This document shows, piece after piece, positions 29,889-38,687 of a stretch of DNA of 38,831 nucleotides. Made by a program: the position numbers and the translations under genes. The first letter of the stretch is position 1; every line of letters starts with the position of its first letter. Location of the stretch: NCBI GenBank assembly GCA_020025235.1, contig JAHHSL010000015.1, positions 1 to 38,831 on the forward strand. Direction: 5' to 3'. This DNA is from Ruthenibacterium sp. GTDB lineage: Bacteria > Bacillota > Clostridia > Oscillospirales > Ruminococcaceae. The notes beneath the pieces were generated by a model, which was not told the origin of the DNA, ran no database searches, and saw nothing but the letters and a program-made list of their open reading frames with translations.

Positions 29889-31238
29889 TTACACCGGCGC
29901 CGAACGCCGCCAGCGGCCCCGCTTCCAGCGGATGACGAAGATGATCGCGCGCAGGTTTTCGTCCAGCGCAAAGGCGATCCAGATGCCCACAAGCCCAAGG
30001 CCGAAGTGGATGCCCAAAAGGTACGCGACGCCCACCCCGATGAGCCACTGGCTGCAGATGCCGATGGAAACCGGGAATGCCACATCGCCCGCGGCCTGCA
30101 GATTGCGCACCAGAACGATGTTGAAGCAGCGTCCGATCTCCAGAAAAATTTCCACAAGGAACACCTGCTGGCCCAGTGCGATCACCGCCGGGTCGCTGCT
30201 GAAAAAGCCGAACAGCGGGCGGGCAGACAGCGCCATGATGCACGTCAGCGCCAGTGTAATGGGCGCAAACAGCCGCAGCACATACCAGTTCTGCCGGTCA
30301 GCCTTGTCGTATTCCCGCGCGCCGATGCAGTAGCCGACAATGATCGCGTTCGACTGCCCCACGGCGCTTGTCAGCATATAGCAGACCTGCGCGAGCATGC
30401 AGGTGTAGATGCGGGTGGAAACGGCGCAGGTGCCCATCATGTTGACGAAGATCAGGCTGATCGCCTGAGAAAGATTGTAGGAAAGCCCTTCGCCGCCCGC
30501 CGGCAGACCGATCGAAAGAAAGCGCTTGAAAAGCGGCATCGGGAACGGGCGAAGATCCTGCAGGCTGATGCGTGCACCGGGAACGGAGCGGAAAAAGGCG
30601 TAGATCATCAGCACCATGCCGATCATGCGGCAGATGCTGGTGGAAACGGCGGCGCCCGCCGCCCCCATGCGCGGGAACGGGCCGATGCCGTAAATGAATA
30701 AAAGGTTGCCCAGAATGTTGAGCACGTTGATGATGCCGTTGCTGCACATGATGACGAACATCTTTGCGTGTGAACGCAGGAATGCGCTGAACGTGAGCAT
30801 CAGCGCCTGACACGGCAGGCTGAGCGTCGTGATGCGCAGATAGCTTTTCGATTCCGCAAAGGCTTCGGGCGGCACCTGCATCAGGTGCAGAATGGGGCCG
30901 GCAAACAGGAACAAAAACAGGCTGAGCACCACACTGATGACAAGGTTCAGCCCCGCGGACAGCGTGTAGATCTGTTCGGCCTTTTTCGTTTCGCCTGCGC
31001 CGAGAAACTGGCTGAGCAGGATCGTGGAAGCAACACAGATGACGTTGAAGCATAAAATCAGGATCATCATGATCTGGTTGGCATTGCCCACGGCCGCAAC
31101 TGCGGTTTCGTTGTATTGGCTGAGCATCAGCTGATCCATGCTGCCGACAAGCATCTGCAGCAGCAGCTCGATAAAGACGGGCAGGGTCATGCGGGGCAGG
31201 GAAAATTCCCGTCCGCCCGCAACAATGCGGTGACTCAA
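29889..31238 (-). CDS. MATE family efflux transporter, 449 aa
   Basis: Drug or metabolite:cation antiporter of the multidrug and toxin extrusion family: twelve membrane helices in two halves, with 'GSMDQLMLSQYNETAVAAVGNANQIM' in helix 1 and the matching segment in the C-terminal half 'GEGLSYNLSQAISLIFVNMMGTCAVSTRIYT'. Length is typical. The TTG at 31238 (MSHRIVAGG) follows GGAGGAAT. A good promoter lies about 40-65 bases upstream. Substrate unknown. The C-terminus ends in a basic stretch (RWKRGRWRRSAPV). Confidence 0.93.
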   Translation of the reverse strand: MSHRIVAGGREFSLPRMTLPVFIELLLQMLVGSMDQLMLSQYNETAVAAVGNANQIMMILILCFNVICVASTILLSQFLGAGETKKAEQIYTLSAGLNLVISVVLSLFLFLFAGPILHLMQVPPEAFAESKSYLRITTLSLPCQALMLTFSAFLRSHAKMFVIMCSNGIINVLNILGNLLFIYGIGPFPRMGAAGAAVSTSICRMIGMVLMIYAFFRSVPGARISLQDLRPFPMPLFKRFLSIGLPAGGEGLSYNLSQAISLIFVNMMGTCAVSTRIYTCMLAQVCYMLTSAVGQSNAIIVGYCIGAREYDKADRQNWYVLRLFAPITLALTCIMALSARPLFGFFSSDPAVIALGQQVFLVEIFLEIGRCFNIVLVRNLQAAGDVAFPVSIGICSQWLIGVGVAYLLGIHFGLGLVGIWIAFALDENLRAIIFVIRWKRGRWRRSAPV

Positions 31239-31276
31239 AAGCGATTCCTCCTAAAAAGTCTTTTAAATGCTTCGAC

Positions 31277-31305
31277 ATTATAGCACAATCGAACAGGCAA
31301 AACAA
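31277..31305 (-). promoter_or_regulatory. Promoter of the MATE gene
   Basis: On the minus strand TTGTTT (31300-31305) and TATAAT (31277-31282) are 17 bp apart. The region between here and 31,412 contains nothing else recognisable. Confidence 0.7.
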
Positions 31306-31412
31306 TATGGAAAAATGCTTGCAGGCGGGAAGAATTTGTCCGGCGCATAAAGCGGGCGGGAAAGCCGCAGCGGCAGGGAGAAAACGCGGCGCTTTTGCGG
31401 CGAAAAGCGCGC

Positions 31413-31442
31413 AAAAAAACCGGCTGCACAGCGGCAGCCGGT
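31413..31442 (-). terminator. Terminator of the acidic anchored protein gene
   Basis: On the minus strand ACCGGCTGC and GCAGCCGGT pair, followed by a run of T (seven A on the plus strand at 31413-31419). Confidence 0.85.
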
Positions 31443-31506
31443 CGTATGGGTTTATCGGAAGGAAAAGCAGGGTGCCGCAAAAGCGCTTTGCCCTGCGGGC
31501 AGCACG

Positions 31507-32037
31507 TTATTGTGCGGCTTCGGGGTCTTTTTCAGGTGCTTCTTCGGCTTCTTGCTCCGGTTCCAGTTCTTCCAGACCGGATGCAACTGCGTCCTGCACA
31601 TGGCGGAGCAGATCGTCCTCATCCTGTGCGGGGGCTTCGGCCTCCTTGCAGCAGGTGCATTCCTCTTCGCAGACGTCTTCCTCTGCGGGTTCTTCGTTTT
31701 CTTCAAACGAGGAAGCGGACAGGATCTCGGCTTCATTCGCATCAACAAAATCCTCTGCGTCGATGCCGTCGGGGAAAACCTCCCACTCGTCCTCTTCTTC
31801 CTCGCTGCCGGTCAGTGCTTCGCGCACCAGCATGCCGGCGTCCGAAATCACGTCCGTGGCGGCGCGGGCAATATCCCCGAATACGCTGCGGGCGGGTTCC
31901 TGCGTGGGGGCTGCGCCGGAAGCGGCCTCCTGTGCTTCGGCAAGGCGGTTGTCCTCATAGCGCTGTGCAACCTTCAGGGTGAACAGGGCAGCACCGGCGG
32001 CTGCGCCAAGACCCAAAATGCTTTTCATAATACTCAT
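31507..32037 (-). CDS. Acidic membrane-anchored protein, 176 aa
   Basis: Function not recognised. A short glycine/alanine-rich N-terminal anchor (MSIMKSILGLGAAAGAALFTLKV) is followed by a helical segment with 'RSVFGDIARAATDVISDAG', then a very acidic half (about residues 85-176), with poly-Glu tracts (SEEEEDEWEV, EENEEPAEED) and a clustered cysteine motif CEEECTCC. The start is the ATG at 32037, AAGGAG upstream; a GTG at 32046 overlaps that site. It has its own promoter and terminator. The cysteine cluster in an acidic environment may bind metal. Confidence 0.8.
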   Translation of the reverse strand: MSIMKSILGLGAAAGAALFTLKVAQRYEDNRLAEAQEAASGAAPTQEPARSVFGDIARAATDVISDAGMLVREALTGSEEEEDEWEVFPDGIDAEDFVDANEAEILSASSFEENEEPAEEDVCEEECTCCKEAEAPAQDEDDLLRHVQDAVASGLEELEPEQEAEEAPEKDPEAAQ

Positions 32038-32087
32038 AAATTTCACTCCTTCTGTTCCGTTGGGGCATTAAATTTCATCTTAGCCCT

Positions 32088-32116
32088 ATTATAAGGCATC
32101 CGTGCGGTTCATCCAA
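32088..32116 (-). promoter_or_regulatory. Promoter of the acidic protein gene
   Basis: On the minus strand TTGGAT (32111-32116) and TATAAT (32088-32093) are 17 bp apart, about 50 bases before the start codon. Confidence 0.75.
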
Positions 32117-32151
32117 GTGGTTTTTGACAGAAAAAAGCAGAATTTTTGCGC

Positions 32152-32619
32152 TTATTCGGCATTTTCGATTGCCTGAATGTGCGCAAAGCCTTCGTGCACC
32201 ATCTGTACCTTGTCCGGCGTCATGCCGTCGCACCAGCGGCTGTTCACGAAAGCAAGCGCCATGCGTTCGGCAACGGCGGGCGTCACCACTTTTTCACCCA
32301 TGGCCATGACGTTTGCGTTGGTGATGCGCACAAGCTCGGCGGCGGTAAATTCGCTTTCGCATGCGACGGCGTACACCCCTTTGAATTTGGATGCCGTCAT
32401 GCACACGCCTGCGCCGGAACCGCACATCACAAAGCCGCGTTCGTATTTTCCGGTCTGCATGGCGCGCGCAAGGCGTTCGCCGGCTTCGTAATAGCGCAGG
32501 GTTTCCGATTCCTGCTGCTGGCCGACGTCGGTCACGCTGTGGCCGGCATTCTGCAGCACGGCTTTGATGTGTTCTTTCAGGCGAAAGCCCGATGCATCCG
32601 ATGCAATTGCAATATTCAT
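32152..32619 (-). CDS. RpiB/LacA/LacB-family sugar-phosphate isomerase, 155 aa
   Basis: Member of the RpiB fold; ordinarily interconverts ribose 5-phosphate and ribulose 5-phosphate. The family frame is clear: 'MNIAIASDASGFRLKEHIKAVLQNAGHSVTDVG', the catalytic-base cysteine C66 in 'MCGSGAGVCMTASKFKGVYAVAC' and 'ITNANVMAMG'. Unusually, the DH pair of classical RpiB near the N-terminus is DA here (D8-A9), and the late GGRH..R region is replaced by 'NSRWCDGMTPDKV', so the ring-opening residues are not conserved and the substrate may differ from ribose 5-phosphate. It is the second gene after the glycosyltransferase, 28 bases apart. AAAGGAG precedes the ATG. Confidence 0.85.
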   Translation of the reverse strand: MNIAIASDASGFRLKEHIKAVLQNAGHSVTDVGQQQESETLRYYEAGERLARAMQTGKYERGFVMCGSGAGVCMTASKFKGVYAVACESEFTAAELVRITNANVMAMGEKVVTPAVAERMALAFVNSRWCDGMTPDKVQMVHEGFAHIQAIENAE

Positions 32620-32647
32620 ATTCGGCTCCTTTCGGCAGTATGCCGGT

Positions 32648-33637
32648 TTATTTTATTTTCAGAAAGCGCATGACGCGGTATCCGATGTAGCGGAAAATAT
32701 CGGCAAAAAGCCACACTTCGATCAAAAGATAGTGCGGCAGATCGCGCCAGTAAAAGCGGGGCTTTTCCAGATGCGGGATCACGCGGAACGCCTCTTTTGC
32801 GCCCTTGATGTACGGCGTCCAGAAGCCGCGCAGGCCGAACACCAGGATCTTCAGCAGATATCCTGCCAGCAGGAACGGGAAATTCACGATAAACATCAAA
32901 AGCGGCATGTTTTTGTACGGCAGCAGGATGCTGTTGCGCCCGCTCTGCACACTTTTGAATTCGTTGTAGCGCACCGCGCCCGTGGTTGCACCGCAGATGT
33001 GGTAGCACTTTGCGGCGGGGCAGTACAGGTTGATGTACCCGCGGCTGTTTGCGCGCCAGCTGATATCGACGTCCTCGAAATACGCAAAGAAGGTTTCGTC
33101 AAAAAGCCCGATCTCATCCAGGATGCTTTTGCGGTACAGGCTTGCGCCGCCGCAGGCGGAAAAGATGCGCCGGGGCTTTTGATAGCGCTTCCAGTACATG
33201 CCGTCGCCGCGCTTGCACGCCCAGCCGAACAGTGTGACATAGTCGCCCGCATCGTCGCACAATTCGCGCTCGAAATGGCGGATCATCAGGCTCTGCACGG
33301 CAAAGGCGCGCGGCTCGGCGTCTGCGGCGGCGATCAGCTGCGCCAGCCAGTCCGGCTCGGCAAAGGCGTCGTTGTTGAACAAAACGACATATTCGCCCTT
33401 TGCCATGCGGATGCCCTGATTCACCGCATGGGAAAAGCCGGTGTTTTCAGTGTTTTCGATCAGGGTGTAGCCGGCGCGCCCGACGTAGCTGCGGGCAATT
33501 TCCAGGCTTTCGTCGGTGGATGCGTTATCAATGATGATAAGTTCAAAATCCTGTTCGGTCTGGGCGTAGACGGATTCGATCGAATCGCGCAGCCAGCCTG
33601 CGCCGTTCAGGTTGGGGATGACGATACTTGCTTTCAA
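32648..33637 (-). CDS. Family 2 glycosyltransferase, 329 aa
   Basis: Transfers a sugar for surface polysaccharide or lipid-linked glycans. The GT-A domain starts ASIVIPNLNGAGWLRDSIESVYAQ; D37 lies in IIIDNASTD, and the metal-binding NND is at 88-90 (LFNNDAFAEPDW), as in rhamnosyl- and similar transferases. 'DEIGLFDETFFAYFEDVDISWR' supplies the acceptor loop. A hydrophobic segment near the C-terminus (PLLMFIVNFPFLLAGYLLKILVFGL) may anchor it. The TTG at 33637 follows AAAGGAG at nine bases; an earlier TTG at 33658 lies over that ribosome site. Acceptor and sugar unknown. Confidence 0.9.
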   Translation of the reverse strand: MKASIVIPNLNGAGWLRDSIESVYAQTEQDFELIIIDNASTDESLEIARSYVGRAGYTLIENTENTGFSHAVNQGIRMAKGEYVVLFNNDAFAEPDWLAQLIAAADAEPRAFAVQSLMIRHFERELCDDAGDYVTLFGWACKRGDGMYWKRYQKPRRIFSACGGASLYRKSILDEIGLFDETFFAYFEDVDISWRANSRGYINLYCPAAKCYHICGATTGAVRYNEFKSVQSGRNSILLPYKNMPLLMFIVNFPFLLAGYLLKILVFGLRGFWTPYIKGAKEAFRVIPHLEKPRFYWRDLPHYLLIEVWLFADIFRYIGYRVMRFLKIK

Positions 33638-33766
33638 AAGAGTGGTCTCCTTTTTCAAAACGTGGTATACTGAAAGAAACTTCTATAACCGTATTGTAGC
33701 ACATTGCGGTCTGGGCGACCAGAACAAAACGGGATTTTCTCATTTTTTGTAATAAGGAGTAAGGAT

Positions 33767-34552
33767 ATGGATAACGTAAAAAACACAAAGCTGTTCCTTC
33801 TGGATATGGACGGGACGTTTTATCTTGACGAAACGCTGCTGCCCGGCGCGCTGGAATTTCTGGAGATCTGCCGGAAAACCGGACGCCGCTTTGCGTTCCT
33901 GACGAACAATTCCTCCAAAAGCAAGGCCGATTACCTTGCAAAGCTCACGCGGTTGGGCGCGCAGGTGACGCAGGAGGATATCTTCACATCCGGCGATGCG
34001 ACACTGCAGTATCTTGCCGAAAACGATTTCCCGAAAGAGATCCTGCTCATCGGCACGAAAAGCCTGGAAAAGCAGTTTGCAGACTGCGGGTACGATGTGT
34101 GCGCCGAAGCCCCCAAGGCGGTGGTGCTGGGGTTTGATACCACCATTACATATGAAAAGCTCACGCGCCTTTGCAATGCCGTGCGCGCGGGGCTGCCGTA
34201 TATTGCAACGCATCCGGATTACAACTGTCCGGTAAAGGACGGCTTTATCCCGGATATCGGCGCGGTGATCGCGTTTGTAAAGGCGAGCACGGGGCGCACG
34301 CCGGACGCTGTGATCGGCAAGCCCAACGGTTATATTGCCCGCGCGGCGGCGGAAAAATACGGCGTGCCGCTTGAGCAGGTGTGCATGGTGGGCGACCGTC
34401 TGTATACGGATATCGCCCTTGGCGCATGCGGCTGCGGCACGGTGCTTGTGATGTGTGGCGAAACAACGCCCGAAGAGCTGGCAAAAAGCAGCGTCGTGCC
34501 CGGAACCGTGTGCGAAAATCTGGCGCATCTGGGAAAGCTTTTGCAGGAATAA
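33767..34552 (+). CDS. HAD-IIA hydrolase (NagD-like), 261 aa
   Basis: Phosphatase of the NagD/PldP type. The nucleophile motif is LDMDGTFYL with D13 and D15; motif II 'LTNNSS'; motif III K in 'IGKPNG'; motif IV 'MVGDRLYTDIALG' (the GD...D pattern). The C2 cap between motifs II and III fits subclass IIA, which acts on small sugar or nucleoside phosphates. The start is the ATG at 33767 behind AAGGAGTAAGG. It is divergent from the glycosyltransferase operon. Substrate unknown. Confidence 0.92.
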   Translation: MDNVKNTKLFLLDMDGTFYLDETLLPGALEFLEICRKTGRRFAFLTNNSSKSKADYLAKLTRLGAQVTQEDIFTSGDATLQYLAENDFPKEILLIGTKSLEKQFADCGYDVCAEAPKAVVLGFDTTITYEKLTRLCNAVRAGLPYIATHPDYNCPVKDGFIPDIGAVIAFVKASTGRTPDAVIGKPNGYIARAAAEKYGVPLEQVCMVGDRLYTDIALGACGCGTVLVMCGETTPEELAKSSVVPGTVCENLAHLGKLLQE

Positions 34553-34567
34553 GCGGCAAAGACGAAA

Positions 34568-34598
34568 AAAGCAGCATCCGGTTTTCGGATGCTGCTTT
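34568..34598. terminator. Bidirectional terminator, HAD / DUF4358 genes
   Basis: AAAGCAGCATCCG and CGGATGCTGCTTT pair around a five-base loop; a T-rich tail follows on the plus strand and six A precede it (T run on minus). Convergent genes end on both sides. Confidence 0.87.
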
Positions 34599-34627
34599 GC
34601 TGTTTTGTGAATTAGACGGTGCAGCGC

Positions 34628-35188
34628 TTACAGACCCTTTTCGATCTTGTCGGCGATCTCGGCTGCGTTTTCTGCCATGACCACGATGACTTCACCGGAC
34701 GCGGCCGTCTTTACGATCGCATCCAGAGAAATGTCGTACTGATCGGGCAGATAGTGCTCAAACTGACTCTGTACGTTTTTGATATAAGCTTCCAGCTCGG
34801 CCTGAACGTCGGCAGCCTTGCCCTCTGCGGGCTTGTAGATGCCGATGTGGTAAGCCTGTGTCATCATCAGGGACATGGTGAAGGCATAGCGGTCAAGGTT
34901 GCCGGCGGTGACGCCTATGGCGTCAAACATCATGCCGATGTTCTGTGCTGCCATTTCGTCGTCCAGCTGGTACGGGTTGGAAACAAGAACGGGATCTTCG
35001 CCTGCGTTGCCGCCGACGATCTCAAAGTACTGGTTTTCATCTTCACTGCGGGAATCGCGGATCAGGTTTGCGTAATCCTCTGCGGTTTTGTCCGATGCGG
35101 AAGAGCCGGACGATGCGCCGCAGGCAGCCAGTGCAAAGCAAAGCACAAGCACCATGGCAAGTGCGGCAAAGCGGGTAAAACGTGTCAT
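34628..35188 (-). CDS. DUF4358-type lipoprotein, 186 aa
   Basis: Secreted lipoprotein. The signal peptide (residues 1-22, hydrophobic AALAMVLVLCFALA) ends at the lipobox LAAC with C23, so the mature protein would be lipid-anchored at the membrane surface. The remaining sequence (DYANLIRDSRSEDENQYFEIVGG...NIGMMFDAIGVTAGNLDRYAFTMSLMMTQAYHIGIYKP...) matches the clostridial DUF4358 family in texture. I chose the ATG at 35188, as GGAG lies upstream; an ATG at 35206 has no ribosome site. Role unknown. Confidence 0.87.
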   Translation of the reverse strand: MTRFTRFAALAMVLVLCFALAACGASSGSSASDKTAEDYANLIRDSRSEDENQYFEIVGGNAGEDPVLVSNPYQLDDEMAAQNIGMMFDAIGVTAGNLDRYAFTMSLMMTQAYHIGIYKPAEGKAADVQAELEAYIKNVQSQFEHYLPDQYDISLDAIVKTAASGEVIVVMAENAAEIADKIEKGL

Positions 35189-35310
35189 AATTTGTGTTCT
35201 CCTCATTGTTTAAGTTCGGCTGTAACGCCGGCAGAAGTTTCCTCTGCTGTCTAATATACCCGCGAGGGCGGCGAAAAATTGCACGCAAAAAAACTTTTTT
35301 GAAAAATTGA

Positions 35311-35349
35311 TAAAAAGCACCGGGAAGCCTTTGGCTTCCCGGTGCTTTT
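35311..35349 (-). terminator. Terminator of the GDPD gene
   Basis: On the minus strand AAAAGCACCGGGAAGCC pairs perfectly with GGCTTCCCGGTGCTTTT around a three-base loop, followed by T residues. Confidence 0.85.
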
Positions 35350-35363
35350 GAATGGGAACGAAG

Positions 35364-36185
35364 TTATCGGAATTTTGTTTCGGGGTGATAAAATTCAAAG
35401 ATCACGGCGTCGTTTTCCTCCTGCTTTGCCGCAATGTCATCGCCGGGGCGCACTGTCCAGCAAAAGCGCAGGGCGCCCATGCTTTCGGCAAGGCGGGCAG
35501 ACCACGTTTTTTTGCCCGGGCCGTGTGCGATGAACTGCGGGCGCGCCAGCACATTGGTGAAAAGATGTCCCAGCGCGAACGCGGCAACGGGGTTTGCCTG
35601 TCCTTTAAAGTTGCACGGGCGGTCGGTCAGCTGGCCGCGCAGGATGTCCGGCGCGTTTTTGCGGAACCAGCATACAATGCGCGGGTCAAAGCTTTCAATG
35701 CAGAATGGGCCGGAGTATGCGCGCATCAGGGCAAGCCCCTTCCGGCACAGCTCGTCGTTGCGCGGGCCCATTTTCAGTTCGATGATCAGCGGCACCTTTC
35801 CGCCGATCACCTCGAACACCTCCGTCAGAAGCGGAATGGTTTCCTCGGTACCGCAAAGGCGCATTTCACGCAGCTGTTCCAGGGTGTATGCATCGACGCG
35901 CCCGTGCACGCCGCATACGCGGTCCAGCGTGTCGTCGTGGAATACGACGACCTCGCCGTCCTTGGAAAGCTGAATATCCAGCTCGATGCCGTAACCCGCC
36001 TGTACGGCGGCGCGGAATGCGGGCAGGCTGTTTTCGGGCACGGATTTATCCTGCGTGTGCAGGCCGCGGTGCGCATGGTTCACCCCAAGCACCATTTCCC
36101 GCTGCGCCGCATCATAGCGGCCGGGCCGAAGCAGAAACCAGAAAAGGATCAGGCATACCGCCAGGATCCATAAAAAAACTGCCAT
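35364..36185 (-). CDS. Membrane-anchored glycerophosphodiester phosphodiesterase, 273 aa
   Basis: Hydrolyses glycerophosphodiesters to sn-glycerol 3-phosphate and an alcohol. A single N-terminal membrane helix (MAVFLWILAVCLILFWFLL) would place the enzyme outside. The GDPD catalytic set is complete: H39 and R40 (AHRG), E51-N52, E68 and D70 (ELDIQ), and H83 (VFHDD). I chose the ATG at 36185; GAGAGG lies 10 bases upstream. An ATG at 36203 lacks a ribosome site. It lies upstream of a terminator and near the two-component genes on the other strand. Substrate may be teichoic acid or phospholipid breakdown products. Confidence 0.92.
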   Translation of the reverse strand: MAVFLWILAVCLILFWFLLRPGRYDAAQREMVLGVNHAHRGLHTQDKSVPENSLPAFRAAVQAGYGIELDIQLSKDGEVVVFHDDTLDRVCGVHGRVDAYTLEQLREMRLCGTEETIPLLTEVFEVIGGKVPLIIELKMGPRNDELCRKGLALMRAYSGPFCIESFDPRIVCWFRKNAPDILRGQLTDRPCNFKGQANPVAAFALGHLFTNVLARPQFIAHGPGKKTWSARLAESMGALRFCWTVRPGDDIAAKQEENDAVIFEFYHPETKFR

Positions 36186-36387
36186 TGCTGTCCATCCTCT
36201 CATTTTACCGGCAGATGCCGTGTGAAGTCATACCGGTATTTTACTGCGGAAAGGGCAGATCCGTCAATTCGCAGAAGAAGTTTTCACAATTTCGACATAT
36301 CAAAGCAGTATGATAAGACTATCGAAGCCGAACAGGAAACACGAAAGGCTGAAACGATCGGCCTGCAGCCTGAAAGAGGGATTGATT

Positions 36388-37083
36388 ATGGCAAAGATTT
36401 TGATTGTGGATGATGAACCGCGCATCCGTGCGCTGATCCGGGAACATCTGGAACACGCGGATTTTGAATGTGAAGAAGCAACGGACGGTTCGGCATGCCT
36501 TGCCATGCTGCCGACCTGCGGAGCGGATCTTGTGATCCTGGATATTATGATGCCGTTCATGGACGGCATGACGTGCCTGCGGGAAATGCGCAGCCGCAAG
36601 CTGGATACGCCCGTCATCATGCTGACGGCGCGCGGCGAGGAATATGACAAACTGGCGGGGCTGGAAGGCGGCGCGGACGATTATGTGGTCAAGCCGTTCA
36701 GCCCGCGGGAGCTGGTTGCGCGCGTGAAGGCGGTGCTGGCGCGCACGATGCCGAAAAACACCGCGGGGGACAGCAGCTATGTGTTCGGGGATCTTGTGAT
36801 CGACACAGCGTCCCACAGTGTGCGCATTGCGGGCGAAGAAGCACCGCTTACGCCCAAGGAATTTGACCTGCTGGTGTTCCTTGTCTCCAACAAGGGCATG
36901 GCGCTCTCGCGCGAGCGCATCCTGCAGAAGGTGTGGAATTATGATTATTACGGCGAGGACCGCACCGTGGATACGCATGTGAAAATGCTGCGCAGCCACC
37001 TTGGCCCGTACCGGGAAAATATCGTGACAGTGTGGGGCATCGGCTATAAATTCGACCCCGACGCGGGGCGGCAGGCAAGATGA
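36388..37083 (+). CDS. OmpR-family response regulator, 231 aa
   Basis: Receiver plus winged-helix DNA-binding regulator. Receiver: D8-D9 (VDDE), phospho-acceptor D52 (LDIMMP), conserved Thr in MLTARGEE, K102 (VVKPF). The C-terminal domain ends in 'VWNYDYYGEDRTVDTHVKMLRSHLG...VWGIGYKF', the OmpR/PhoB signature. The start is the ATG at 36388, behind AAAGAGGG. The stop overlaps the kinase start by four bases (ATGA), so the two are translationally coupled. Confidence 0.96.
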   Translation: MAKILIVDDEPRIRALIREHLEHADFECEEATDGSACLAMLPTCGADLVILDIMMPFMDGMTCLREMRSRKLDTPVIMLTARGEEYDKLAGLEGGADDYVVKPFSPRELVARVKAVLARTMPKNTAGDSSYVFGDLVIDTASHSVRIAGEEAPLTPKEFDLLVFLVSNKGMALSRERILQKVWNYDYYGEDRTVDTHVKMLRSHLGPYRENIVTVWGIGYKFDPDAGRQAR

Positions 37084-38639
37084 CACAGACGGAAAACGGC
37101 GCGCAGGCAGCAGCGCGCGAAAAGGGACAAACGCCGAAACGGCACTGCGTGCTCAATACGATCAGCCATAAGCTGACGGGCTTTGTGATCCTGATGAGCG
37201 CGGTGCTGCTGCTTTTGGTGTGGCTTTTAAGCGTGAAAATGCTCGAGCCGATCTACAATTACCGCGTTAAAGAGGAATTGAGCCACGCGGCGCAGGTGTA
37301 TTCCGAGATACTGCGGGAAAATCAGGATCTTGTCAGCCGCGATACCGCGGGGCGCAAGATCATCAACAGCAAGCTTATGGATGAGCTGCGCGAAAACAGC
37401 GGCATGCTGGCGGGCAAATGCTTTGAGATCGCGGATGAACAGGGACGCTGCCTGATCGGCAGCCACCAGATCCAGTCCGGCCGGTGCATGCTGCATCCGG
37501 ACCCGCTGAGTCTGTTCAGCGATCATTCCACGCCGCAGTGGGACAGCCCGCAGGCGGTGGATCTGCGCGCGGCGGTGCGCAGCCGCGGGAATATGGATTT
37601 CATCCTGCCGAACGCGCATCTTTTCCCGGATATCGACCCGCAGACGGATATGCGCCAAATGGTCGTGTGCCGCAATGTCGATAACCGGTACACAGTGATC
37701 GTATCGACGGATCTTGAGCGCGTCGATCAGGCGGCGGGCGTCATCAAGGCGCAGATGCCGCTGATCGCCGTGGGGCTGCTGATCGTCAGCATCGCGGGCG
37801 CGTATGTGTTCGGCAAATGGTTCACACGGCCGATCCGCGCGCTTTCGGGTGCCGCGCGCGAGGTAGCACGCGGCAACTATACCGTCCGCGTGCAGGCGGA
37901 TGCGGATGACGAGCTGGGCATGCTGGCAGAGGATTTCAACACCATGGCGCGGGAGGTCGGGCGAACGTCCGAACTGCAGCGCGATCTCATCGCCAATGTC
38001 AGCCACGATCTGCGCACGCCGCTGACGCTCATCAAGGGCTATGCGGAAACCGTGCGCGATCTGTCGGGCGACGATAAGGAAAAGCGGGACGCGCAGCTGA
38101 ACGTCATTGCAGACGAAACCGACCGCCTTTCCGCACTGGTGAACAGCGTTATGGAGCTTTCGCGCTATTCGTCCGGCACGCAGAAGCCCCAGCGCGTGCA
38201 TTTCGACCTTGCGCAGCTGTGCGAGGAGGTCGCGTACCGCTATGAGAACATCTGCGAGAAAAACGGCTATACGCTGACGACGCAGACGGATACCCCGTGC
38301 GAGGTGAACGCCGACCCGGATATGATGAGCCGCGTTGTGCACAACCTGCTGGCGAACGCCGTGCACCATGTGGGCAGTGACGGCTTTCTTGCCCTGCGCG
38401 TAATGCCCCAGCCGGACGGCAAGGTGCGGGTGGAGATCGAAGACCACGGCGCGGGCATCGCCAAGGAGGATCTGCCGTATATCTTTGATAAGTATTACCG
38501 TTCCCGCTCCGATTTCGGCAAGGTGGGCACGGGACTGGGCCTTTCGATCACAAAGGCGATCCTGATCAGCCACGGGTACGCTTTCGGCGTGGACAGCACC
38601 CCGGGCGAGGGAAGCGTGTTCTGGTTTACAGCGCAGTAA
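37080..38639 (+). CDS. Sensor histidine kinase, 519 aa
   Basis: Partner of the preceding regulator. Transmembrane helix 1 (about 33-52), an extracytoplasmic sensor region of ~170 residues rich in polar and Cys residues (CFEIADEQGRC...), helix 2 (about 226-248), HAMP (FTRPIRALSGAAREVARGNYTVRV), HisKA with H309 in SHDLRTPLTLIKGY, and a HATPase domain ('NLLANAVHHV', 'DHGAGIAKEDLPYIFDKYYRS', 'GTGLGLSI'). It is a standard PhoR/ResE-like kinase. Signal unknown; no nearby transporter in view. Confidence 0.95.
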   Translation: MTQTENGAQAAAREKGQTPKRHCVLNTISHKLTGFVILMSAVLLLLVWLLSVKMLEPIYNYRVKEELSHAAQVYSEILRENQDLVSRDTAGRKIINSKLMDELRENSGMLAGKCFEIADEQGRCLIGSHQIQSGRCMLHPDPLSLFSDHSTPQWDSPQAVDLRAAVRSRGNMDFILPNAHLFPDIDPQTDMRQMVVCRNVDNRYTVIVSTDLERVDQAAGVIKAQMPLIAVGLLIVSIAGAYVFGKWFTRPIRALSGAAREVARGNYTVRVQADADDELGMLAEDFNTMAREVGRTSELQRDLIANVSHDLRTPLTLIKGYAETVRDLSGDDKEKRDAQLNVIADETDRLSALVNSVMELSRYSSGTQKPQRVHFDLAQLCEEVAYRYENICEKNGYTLTTQTDTPCEVNADPDMMSRVVHNLLANAVHHVGSDGFLALRVMPQPDGKVRVEIEDHGAGIAKEDLPYIFDKYYRSRSDFGKVGTGLGLSITKAILISHGYAFGVDSTPGEGSVFWFTAQ

Positions 38640-38687
38640 GCCAAAAGCCGCCTGTATGCAGCAGCGGGCGCTTTGCTGCGATAAAAG

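Noticed and set aside
27757..30243. 828-codon minus-strand open frame opposite ftsH
   Set aside because: Exact antisense of a complete FtsH; typical GC-rich shadow frame.
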